Position numbers and translations under genes: made by a program
NCBI GenBank assembly: GCA_016710625.1
Contig: JADJVK010000020.1
Span: 5,413 to 69,412 of the forward strand
Source of the DNA: Saprospiraceae bacterium
GTDB lineage: Bacteria > Bacteroidota > Bacteroidia > Chitinophagales > Saprospiraceae
Direction of reading: 5' to 3'
Length of the DNA: 64,000 bases
Notes under the pieces: model-generated
Seen by the model: the letters and a program-made list of their open reading frames with translations, nothing else
Database searches by the model: none
Told to the model about the DNA's origin: nothing
Part shown: one piece after another, positions 39,327-46,779 of the stretch
Position numbering within the stretch: position 1 is the stretch's first letter
Layout: every line of letters begins with the position of its first letter

Positions 39327-41211
39327 CACCAATAATTTTAGTTATAACTTCTAATGGATTTATATCTAAATTACTTTTCATTAGATTTTGAAGACTTTTT
39401 GCCTTTATCGAATTTATAAATATTTTGTCCGTCTCATTCAAATTTTCAGTTAATGTTTTTAATTTTTGAAGAGGATTTTCATCGAATTTACTATGTTTTT
39501 TGTTACAATTTTTCAATTGCAAATAAAAATCATCTATTCTTGGTGAATTTTCAAGGTTCACACCTTCAGGACTTCCATAACCTTTGACTATATCTTTATA
39601 AGGTGTTCCTTTTACTTTCTCATTTTTCTTGAAATTATCTGCTACATGTTGATAAAGCCCACTTCTAATCATACCATCAAATATTTCTTTTTGCCGTTTA
39701 TTTTGCCATCCATCATCAGGAGATGGTTTATCTGTATCACTTGTACTATCATATCGCCCATCTTGCCAATAGGCTCTAAATTCAGATTTATATCTATTTA
39801 TTGACTCCTCCGGACTGCCTGCAGGTTTGTCATGTCCTGGTTCATCATCATGACGATCTGCATCGTGTTGTACCTCATGAACTAGTAGCATTTTAGAAGA
39901 ATTATTAATCGGTTCAAATAACCAAATATGTTTGCCACTATGTAATCCTCCAGTTCTTCTTTGAATAAAATCAATGTTTCGTTTTGAATCTATTGATTCT
40001 TCATAGCCTGTATTATTGGGAAATTCATCTTTATTCCCAACATAAGCATCCTTATTGTCTTTATGTCCAAAATGGTTTGCTCTTGCAGTACCATCATGAG
40101 TTTTAGTCATTATATGTAATATATTTTTTGCTCCACCAGTTCTTGAAGAGTCTAGCCAATCTGCAGTATTCTTTTCTTTAGTACTTCCAACTTTCATTTC
40201 TTCTAATACCTTTTTGGTATCATCGATGTTTTTTTGGTGTTTTTGCAATGCAGCACTATAATCATAACCCCCAACTACTTTAGAAAAAGCCTTTTGAAGT
40301 TCCTCAGAATTAAGTTCATCCTCTAATAACTCCCATAAATAAGGCATATTTTTAAATTGCTCTTTTTCAGGGTCAGTTAACTCTTCTAAAGCTTTATATA
40401 TAGCATTTTCATCAGTGCCCCATCCAGATGCAGCGTCTAATATTTTATTGATTGCCTTTGGAAAATTTGCTTCATCACCATATTGCAAAAGAAAGAGAGC
40501 TTTCCACAAATCTCCTCCTGAAAGTTCATCCCTTATCAATTCCATAAGGTGCGGATCAGATGAAAGCCCTGATCTACTATTACATCTTCTTATTGCATCA
40601 TATATAGAATTTTCATCAGTTCCCCAACCACTAGCTGCATTTTGAATTTGCTCTTTGGCTTTTTCAACTGTTAGAGAATTATCAGGCTTAGGTTCGGGTT
40701 TGGGAGGTTCAGGACCTGGATTAGGCTCCGGTTTGGGAGGTTCGGGACCTGGCTTAGGCTCTGGTTTGGGAGAATCGGGTTTGGATGATTTTGCGGAATC
40801 TAATTGTCCAATTGTGCTTTTACCAATAACACCATCAGGTGCTAATCCATTAGCTGTTTGGAAAGCAACAATCGCCGTTTTAGTTTCAGAACCAAAAACA
40901 CCATCTGCGCCATATTTGGGAAGTTGATAACCTAAATCAAGTAGCTTTTTTTGAATTTTAAGAACTGAAGATCCAGAACTTCCTATACCAATAATTTTTT
41001 CACCATCAAAACATGCTTCTAAATCTTTATCTCCCTTAAAATCAACTGAAGTTAGGTCATGCCCATCATCTAGCTTGGCTTGGATAGCTCCACCAAAACT
41101 AAGTGAAGGTGCAGGAAGCGATAGTCCATCATTAGATTCTGAGTCTCCATTATTTTTTAAACCAATTTTGGCATGTTTTTCTATTTTGTTCTTAAATGAT
41201 TTTTTTGCCAT
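39301..41211 (-). CDS. Peptidoglycan-binding, annexin-repeat protein with HExxH metallopeptidase-like domain (toxin candidate)
   Basis: 636 aa without a classical signal peptide. Domains: basic N-terminus; leader motif SLPAPSLSFG at 31-40 with IQAK at 43-46; peptidoglycan-binding domain type 1 at ~73-137 (LKIQKKLLDLGYQLPKYGADGVFG; TANGLAPDGVIGKST); proline/glutamate linker with three PEPKPGPEPPK-type units at ~147-178; two annexin-like repeats at ~182-245 and ~251-312, each with ASGWGTDE[NS]xIYxA; then a C-terminal domain with HEVQH at 445-449 followed by DADRHDDE, a zinc-metallopeptidase signature. This architecture suggests an effector that binds cell wall or calcium/membranes and hydrolyses a peptide bond. 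The substrate is unknown. Confidence 0.72.
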   Translation of the reverse strand: MAKKSFKNKIEKHAKIGLKNNGDSESNDGLSLPAPSLSFGGAIQAKLDDGHDLTSVDFKGDKDLEACFDGEKIIGIGSSGSSVLKIQKKLLDLGYQLPKYGADGVFGSETKTAIVAFQTANGLAPDGVIGKSTIGQLDSAKSSKPDSPKPEPKPGPEPPKPEPNPGPEPPKPEPKPDNSLTVEKAKEQIQNAASGWGTDENSIYDAIRRCNSRSGLSSDPHLMELIRDELSGGDLWKALFLLQYGDEANFPKAINKILDAASGWGTDENAIYKALEELTDPEKEQFKNMPYLWELLEDELNSEELQKAFSKVVGGYDYSAALQKHQKNIDDTKKVLEEMKVGSTKEKNTADWLDSSRTGGAKNILHIMTKTHDGTARANHFGHKDNKDAYVGNKDEFPNNTGYEESIDSKRNIDFIQRRTGGLHSGKHIWLFEPINNSSKMLLVHEVQHDADRHDDEPGHDKPAGSPEESINRYKSEFRAYWQDGRYDSTSDTDKPSPDDGWQNKRQKEIFDGMIRSGLYQHVADNFKKNEKVKGTPYKDIVKGYGSPEGVNLENSPRIDDFYLQLKNCNKKHSKFDENPLQKLKTLTENLNETDKIFINSIKAKSLQNLMKSNLDINPLEVITKIIGDGTKPTWV

Positions 41212-41238
41212 GTTTTAAAATAAAAAAGTTCAATATAA

Positions 41239-41829
41239 TCAAAACCATTCAGGCTTAGTTGCTCTTACGTATCCAATTTCTTCTACTGTAGCAGGTCTAA
41301 GACCTTCAGACCAACGATGAGCAACGACTCCTCCAGCTACTGCAGCTCCTAAACCCCCTGCACCAAACATTCCACCAACTATACCCCCGACTCCTGATGC
41401 AGCCCCAGCAACTACTGCTCCTCTAGCAACACTTCCCCATGTTTGAGATGGTTGTTCATCTCCGTCGTTCACTTCGGCTGTGATTAAGTTCTTAACTTTG
41501 TACCAAACTCCTCTCCATTCAAACATATCCAAATCTCTATCACCTGGAGTACTAGTGTGTGCAGGTAAAATTTCGGCTGTTCCATGTATAGACCCACCTG
41601 CTCTTTCTTCTGCATTATCTCCAGTCCAAAACCGAATGTTTTTGCTGCTGTTATTTACTAGCTTGCCTCCCAAACTACCCCAGTCTCTCATTTGTATGGG
41701 TGCTGAAGAGGATAGTTGTAATGGAGGTGCTGGCATTGAAACACCTCCTTTTTCTTTTTCCAAATCGTTGCTTTGATTGTCCTTAACTTTTGATACTTTT
41801 AGATTTGTATTTTCTTTTTCTGAGAACAT
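41239..41829 (-). CDS. Leader-motif protein with glycine-zipper tail (196 aa)
   Basis: Hydrophilic N-terminus, then SMPAPPLQLS at residues 31-40 and APIQMRD near 43-49, matching the leader of its neighbours. A small beta domain follows (NIRFWTGDNAEERAGG, DMFEWRGVWYKVKNL), then a glycine/alanine zipper (GVGGIVGGMFGAGGLGAAVAGG) of the membrane-inserting kind, and the tail VEEIGYVRATKPEWF. I do not recognise a family. It sits 27 bases upstream of the metalloprotease-like gene and shares its leader, so it is likely handled by the same delivery route. Confidence 0.62.
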   Translation of the reverse strand: MFSEKENTNLKVSKVKDNQSNDLEKEKGGVSMPAPPLQLSSSAPIQMRDWGSLGGKLVNNSSKNIRFWTGDNAEERAGGSIHGTAEILPAHTSTPGDRDLDMFEWRGVWYKVKNLITAEVNDGDEQPSQTWGSVARGAVVAGAASGVGGIVGGMFGAGGLGAAVAGGVVAHRWSEGLRPATVEEIGYVRATKPEWF

Positions 41830-42025
41830 AATAATAATGTTTATACTTTATAAGAAAGGATATCAATTATTGGTCGTAATAACTTTGGTCCAACATTATA
41901 ACCAACTCATTACTAGACAATTGAAAAATTTACATAAACTCAATAAGTTACTATTTTTTTTAACCATTTTGATATCCTTCTCTGATAATTTTAATATGGT
42001 ATAATCTCAAATAATAAACTAGTAT

Positions 42026-43747
42026 CTAAGAACCATCATGTTCTCTAATTCTTTCTCTAGATCTTTGTTGAGCTTGTCTATCAGCTTCATTTTCTGCATG
42101 TCTCATTTCTCTGTTCAAATCAGTTCCAGGAGTATCTATCACCATATCCCAAAAACCAGTACCTCCATGTTCACGGTGGAATGCTTGACGTGCCATCCAT
42201 CTTGCAAAATCACTTGTCAATCCTCTTAAAACTCTTGCGAATGGAGAAATAGTTGTTGGGTTTGGCACATGAATTCTACTACATAAATCATCAATAGCTG
42301 CACTATCCCCTCTAAGCATCAAATCCCTTAAATCATAATCCCAAAGTAATTGTTCCTCTATCGTTGTATCTAAGGCTCTTTCTATATTTGCCAAAGCAGC
42401 AGCCTGCCTGTTGGACACTGAAAGGGCAAAGCTATTTAGGGTAGCTCGGGCAGCATCTTTAGCATCGCCTCTCTCTGATTTAATAGATGCGGTAGCTGTT
42501 GTTTGTACTGCTGCTTGAATTCCTGCTACTATAGCTGCCCCGATAGCTGCTGGAGGAAATATTGTACCAACTACTGCTGCTGCAGTACCTACTAAAGTTG
42601 GTATTAATCCCCACATATCACTTGGGTCTCCATCCATAGCTGTAATTTGACTTTGAGCATCAACTTTAAAATTTTCTACAGCTTCATTAACTAATTGTTG
42701 ATGTCTTGTAATATATCCTAATGCACGAGTTTTTACATCAGCAGCTGTCCTTGCTCGTTGCCTAGCATCTTCAACTCCTTGTCTTGAACTATGAATAGTT
42801 TCTTGAGGCATTTGTGTTACATCTCTCTGTATTACCTTTCTACTAACAACTGTACTGTTTACAGAAGTAGTGTTCCTATTTTTATTTAATAAAGAATTTT
42901 TTCTTGATTCGCTATAAATATTATCCCCCTTCATCTGCACTGCCTTCCTCCCCCCAGCATCTGCCTCATCTTCCAACCCTTTATCATCATTTACAGGTAA
43001 TCCCTTTGCTTGAGTTGTAGGTTGTACTCTGCCTTCACGTTGTTGCACAACATGTGTCAATTCATGACCAATCAATTCTTGACCAGTGCTACTTTCTGGG
43101 TTATATTGTCCTGGTGCAAAGTGGACATCGTTTCCTTGAGTGTAGGCTAATGCGCCTACATCGGTGGCACTTTGGGAATTGGTATGAATATTCACATTTG
43201 AAAAGTCTGCCCCTAATGCTCCCTCCATTTGAGTTTGAACAGGTGCTGGCAAACCATTTGAATTGTCCGATTTCTTTTGTAGTGGTTCTTCTTCCTCTTC
43301 ACTTGCAGTTTTTTGAATAGGATTTACTTTTTGTTGTAATGGCTCTTCCTCTTCCTCACTCTTAAGCTGCATTGGATTTAACTTGGCTTGCAATGATTCT
43401 TCTTCCTCCACTTCTTTTAGCTGCAAAGGATTTGACTTAAATTGCAATGTCGGTGCTGCATACCCTTTTTTGAACTGAGTTGTAGATTTGAATTTTCCTT
43501 GTGCTGGTTTATCTCCTGCAGATTTACTATCTTCAGGAGGCAAAGTGGAAGGACTTGCAAAAAGAAAACTTTCTTCAGTTGGCATCGAATGTTGCTCTTT
43601 TTCGTTTTGGAGTTTTTCCCCATTTGTTTTTAACTGAAGCGGAACAGCAGGTAATGATTTTGCAGATGAATTTGTATCATTTTGTACAGCGAATTCAGTG
43701 TCTAATGACTGAGTTCGCTGAGCAGTTTTGTTTTCTAACTCTGGCAT
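42026..43747 (-). CDS. DUF4157 (eCIS core domain) protein with acidic LQ repeats
   Basis: 573 aa. The leader motif SLPAVPLQLK is at residues 31-40. Residues ~97-160 hold repeated NPxQLK...EEEEExLQxK units. The DUF4157 domain at ~166-240 reads LPAPVQTQMEGALGADFSNVNI, VGALAYTQGNDVHFAPGQYN and the zinc motif HELTH at 228-232 followed by VVQQ. The C-terminal half has a hydrophobic helical region (LVGTAAAVVGTIFPPAAIGAAIVAGI) and a charged arginine-rich tail. DUF4157 proteins are strongly linked to extracellular contractile injection systems and their cargo. It is the first gene of the cluster, with 123 bases of untranslated DNA upstream. Confidence 0.85.
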   Translation of the reverse strand: MPELENKTAQRTQSLDTEFAVQNDTNSSAKSLPAVPLQLKTNGEKLQNEKEQHSMPTEESFLFASPSTLPPEDSKSAGDKPAQGKFKSTTQFKKGYAAPTLQFKSNPLQLKEVEEEESLQAKLNPMQLKSEEEEEPLQQKVNPIQKTASEEEEEPLQKKSDNSNGLPAPVQTQMEGALGADFSNVNIHTNSQSATDVGALAYTQGNDVHFAPGQYNPESSTGQELIGHELTHVVQQREGRVQPTTQAKGLPVNDDKGLEDEADAGGRKAVQMKGDNIYSESRKNSLLNKNRNTTSVNSTVVSRKVIQRDVTQMPQETIHSSRQGVEDARQRARTAADVKTRALGYITRHQQLVNEAVENFKVDAQSQITAMDGDPSDMWGLIPTLVGTAAAVVGTIFPPAAIGAAIVAGIQAAVQTTATASIKSERGDAKDAARATLNSFALSVSNRQAAALANIERALDTTIEEQLLWDYDLRDLMLRGDSAAIDDLCSRIHVPNPTTISPFARVLRGLTSDFARWMARQAFHREHGGTGFWDMVIDTPGTDLNREMRHAENEADRQAQQRSRERIREHDGS

Positions 43748-43870
43748 ATTGTTTCACTTGATAATTTGGTCAATTATTATTTCATAAACTCAAAACTTCT
43801 TTGAATTTATCCTTACAAATATAATAAAGTTTTTGGAATCTAATTAATAAATTTATTAAAAATTATGCTT

Positions 43871-44398
43871 TTAATTAAAAGCTTTTATATATCGCTCTTC
43901 AAATATCTTTTTATGGTGCATCTCATGCCCTAAAATAGTGAAACCTAAAGCTCTAACAGAAATTTCAACACCGTTTGCAATACCTTTCTGATTCAGCATA
44001 TCCCTGGTGAAATTAGAAAAAAGTTGGATAGAGCTATTTCGAACGGATTCATATTCATCTAAGATACTTTGGATGGTTCTTTGATCCGCTTTGGAAGCGA
44101 TTGCATATGCATTATCATCAAAGCCTGAAAGTTCAGTATCGTCATATCTGGCAAACCGTAATGCTCTATAATTGAAAATTCTTTCTGTATCCACAATATG
44201 CATCAAGATTTCTTTCATATTCCACTTTCCTTCAGCATACTTAAACTCAAGCAAATCCGTCGATAATCCAAGAGTTGTTTCAATTGTATCTTGCATTTCT
44301 TCCTCCATTCCTGCTATTAAATCATCAGTAAAAACGAGATTAATATATCGGTCAAAATATTTTGGAAGCTCATTTTGTGAAGGCAAACCTATTATCAT
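43871..44398 (-). CDS. DinB/YfiT-like metalloenzyme-fold protein
   Basis: 175 aa, a four-helix DinB-superfamily protein: KWNMKEILMHIVDTERIFNYRAL (first metal histidine region) and LGHEMHHKKIFEERY at the end supply the usual His triad. Members include bacillithiol transferases and other divalent-metal thiol-dependent enzymes; the exact reaction cannot be read. It lies six bases after the DUF1573 gene, so the two are co-transcribed. Confidence 0.8.
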   Translation of the reverse strand: MIIGLPSQNELPKYFDRYINLVFTDDLIAGMEEEMQDTIETTLGLSTDLLEFKYAEGKWNMKEILMHIVDTERIFNYRALRFARYDDTELSGFDDNAYAIASKADQRTIQSILDEYESVRNSSIQLFSNFTRDMLNQKGIANGVEISVRALGFTILGHEMHHKKIFEERYIKAFN

Positions 44399-44404
44399 AA
44401 CTAT

Positions 44405-45034
44405 TTATTTTTGAACTACTTCTCCTTTCAAATATAAAATACTTCTTTTATTTTCAGTATTATCATAAACCACTATTCCTTGGTTTATCATTCCTAATTT
44501 CCCTATGCTATTGAACTCAACAACTAAAGTAGCTTCTTCCCCTGGATTTATTTTGCTTTTCGGATAATTTGTAATGGTGCAATCACATGAGGATCGGACA
44601 TTGGATATTTGATAAGGTGATTCTCCTGTATTGGTTACTTTGAATAATGCAACGTAGGTTTTTCCTTCAATTATTTTAGCGAAATCGTGCTCTTTCATGT
44701 CCCATTCCACTGTTGTCACTTCTGGTACAATGAGCTCTGTTGGCGGACCTTCCAATCTATATTTTGCATAATCAATCACATACTTTTTCTCAGTAGCTGG
44801 CAATTGATCAAAGATTTTCAATATCAGATCATCGGGTTCAACATCTCTTAATTGATGAGCATAATTCAAAATATCTAATTTATCTTGATAGGTAAGAGAT
44901 GTTAGTATTTTTTTTAACTTTGCATTGGTTACGTTGTCATCTGATTGGGCTTTAGATACGAAAGCATTGAGCATCAGGAATGCACCCAACAATATATAAT
45001 GACTATATTTTAATATATGACTTTCGGTTTTCAA
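44405..45034 (-). CDS. DUF1573 domain-containing exported protein
   Basis: 209 aa from a TTG start (no suitable ATG ahead of the signal peptide YILLGAFLMLNAFVSKAQ). The C-terminal ~100 residues form an Ig-like DUF1573 domain: HDFAKIIEGKTYVALFKVTN, then SSCDCTITNYPKSKINPGEEATLVVEFN. The N-terminal part is a helical segment (KLKKILTSLTYQDKLDILNYAHQL). Such proteins are exported in Bacteroidota; function is unknown. Divergent from the HtrA gene (122 bases between starts). Confidence 0.75.
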   Translation of the reverse strand: MKTESHILKYSHYILLGAFLMLNAFVSKAQSDDNVTNAKLKKILTSLTYQDKLDILNYAHQLRDVEPDDLILKIFDQLPATEKKYVIDYAKYRLEGPPTELIVPEVTTVEWDMKEHDFAKIIEGKTYVALFKVTNTGESPYQISNVRSSCDCTITNYPKSKINPGEEATLVVEFNSIGKLGMINQGIVVYDNTENKRSILYLKGEVVQK

Positions 45035-45156
45035 GATACAAGCTTTAAGATGTTGATAAACAAATATTTTACAAAATTAGTGTAAGATATAAGAAATTTA
45101 CGAATATAAAATAAAATTAGTTTCATAAACGTTTATAAGTTTAAAAAAATTCTATT

Positions 45157-46611
45157 TTGAAGCCATTTTTAAAACAAAATATAATAATTTTTTTAGTCGC
45201 TATCTGTAGTGCTTTCATTGGTGCTTATCTGGCTTTGCAGCTTCAGAAACCTGCTCAAATTGTTTTGAATAATGAAATCCCTGCTCAATTCAGCAATTAT
45301 AGTGAATCTTTATTCAATGGCAATGTGGCTCAAAAAAATTTGAATATCCCTTCCAATTCTTTTGTCTTTGCAGCAAAAAAAGCTACAAATGCCGTTGTAA
45401 ACATCAAATCACTTTTTGGAGGTGGCGATTTTTCTTTTTGGACTCATAATACGCCCATTTCAATTTCTAATGGCTCAGGGGTATTGGTTTCTCCCGACGG
45501 CTATATCGTGACCAATCGTCATGTAGTGAACGGAAGTTCTGAAATTGAAATTACGATGAATGACAAATCTACCTACAAAGCTGATTTGGTCGGAACGGAT
45601 GCTACTACAGATATTGCATTACTAAAAATTAATGCTAAATTACAATTGCCTTTTTTGTTTTTCGGAAATTCTGATTCTATCCAATTGGGGGAATGGGTGA
45701 TGGCAGTGGGCAATCCATTTAATTTGGAATCTACCGTAACTGCTGGTATTGTGAGTGCTAAAGGTAGAAGTATCAATATTTTAGAGGATGCATATGCCAT
45801 AGAATCTTTCATCCAAACAGATGCAGTGGTGAATCCAGGGAATAGCGGTGGAGCTTTGGTGAATGGCAAAGGTGATTTGATTGGCATCAATACGGCAATC
45901 ATCACAAAATCAGGAAAATACGAAGGCTATTCTTTTTCTATTCCTTCCAATTTAGTGCTCAAAACCATACAAGATTTGAAAAAATATGGCTTTGCACAAA
46001 GAGCTATTTTAGGGGCGAAAATTGACAATCTTAACCCAATGGATGTCGAAATCAATCATTTAGAAAACTCCAATGGAGTAGTTATTTTATCTGTTGCAAA
46101 AAATAGTGCAGCTGCGATTTGTGGTTTAGAAAAAGGAGATGTTTTGTTGGCGATAAATAACAAAAAGTTTAGTTCAAGACCAGAATTTCAAGAAATCTTA
46201 GGTGCATTTAAGCCAGGAAATTTGATTTCAATAGATTTTGTTAGGAAAGGATCTCCTATGAATACTCATGCTGTGCTCCGAAACAAAGAAAATAATTTGG
46301 ATGTAATAGAAAAGCCCAATCCTGAAATCGCAGAAAAATTAGGCATTAAGCTAAGAGACCTCACTAAAAATGAAGCTCCAAAATATAGCAATAGCAAAGG
46401 CGTCATCGTCACTTACGTAAATCCCAAAAGTAAAATGGGAAGAACGAATCTAGCTGCTGGATTTTGTATCTTAAAAATAAATGACCAAACCTTTGAAAAT
46501 TTGGATGAGTTTCTTTTGTTGCTGAACAATCAAAGAGGCAAAGTCGTATTTGAGGGCATTTATGAGAATTATTCTGAACCATATTTTTATGCTTTTGATT
46601 TAGTGAAATAA
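45157..46611 (+). CDS. HtrA/Deg-family serine protease with PDZ domains
   Basis: 484 aa from a TTG start, the only codon that includes the whole membrane anchor (IIIFLVAICSAFIGAYLALQL). The trypsin-like domain (~65-265) has the catalytic triad His122 (TNRHVVNG), Asp152 (TDIALLKI) and Ser230 (VNPGNSGGAL). Two PDZ-type domains follow (~280-375: NGVVILSVAKNSAAAICGLEKGDVLLAINN; ~385-480: KGVIVTYVNPKSKM). It degrades or refolds damaged envelope proteins in the periplasm. It is probably one of the few quality-control proteases here. Confidence 0.92.
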   Translation: MKPFLKQNIIIFLVAICSAFIGAYLALQLQKPAQIVLNNEIPAQFSNYSESLFNGNVAQKNLNIPSNSFVFAAKKATNAVVNIKSLFGGGDFSFWTHNTPISISNGSGVLVSPDGYIVTNRHVVNGSSEIEITMNDKSTYKADLVGTDATTDIALLKINAKLQLPFLFFGNSDSIQLGEWVMAVGNPFNLESTVTAGIVSAKGRSINILEDAYAIESFIQTDAVVNPGNSGGALVNGKGDLIGINTAIITKSGKYEGYSFSIPSNLVLKTIQDLKKYGFAQRAILGAKIDNLNPMDVEINHLENSNGVVILSVAKNSAAAICGLEKGDVLLAINNKKFSSRPEFQEILGAFKPGNLISIDFVRKGSPMNTHAVLRNKENNLDVIEKPNPEIAEKLGIKLRDLTKNEAPKYSNSKGVIVTYVNPKSKMGRTNLAAGFCILKINDQTFENLDEFLLLLNNQRGKVVFEGIYENYSEPYFYAFDLVK

Positions 46612-46662
46612 AAAAAGTTCAATCTAATTTTTTAACATATCACAATAAGTTATTATTCTTAT

Positions 46663-46692
46663 TTGAAATCTAATTGAAATACATTACCTTTG
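46663..46692 (+). promoter_or_regulatory. Bacteroidota-type promoter for the 459-aa gene
   Basis: TTG at 46663-46665, 19 bases, then TACCTTTG at 46685-46692, an exact match to the -33/-7 consensus TTG-N19-TAnnTTTG used by the Bacteroidota primary sigma factor. Transcription would start near 46699. Confidence 0.75.
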
Positions 46693-46724
46693 TGTGGTAA
46701 TTTTATTAAAATTTCTTATTCGAG

Positions 46725-46761
46725 CCTGATAATGCATTGAGTTGCATTATCAGGTTTGTTT
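46725..46761 (+). terminator. Strong hairpin with T-rich tail in the leader of the 459-aa gene (attenuator-like)
   Basis: CCTGATAATGCA (46725-46736) pairs perfectly with TGCATTATCAGG (46743-46754) around a six-base loop, then TTTGTTTTT. It lies between the promoter at 46663-46692 and the ATG at 46780, so it would be transcribed ahead of the gene it precedes. Confidence 0.65.
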
Positions 46762-46779
46762 TTAAAATATCATATTTTT

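Noticed and set aside
42026..43747. HELTH in the DUF4157 protein as an active toxin peptidase
   Set aside because: DUF4157 domains carry this motif as a rule and are described as injection-system core or adaptor domains; catalysis cannot be assumed from the motif alone.
29542..43747. Prophage or integrative element explanation for the effector cluster
   Set aside because: No integrase, terminase, portal, capsid or recombination gene and no flanking direct repeats or tRNA are visible.
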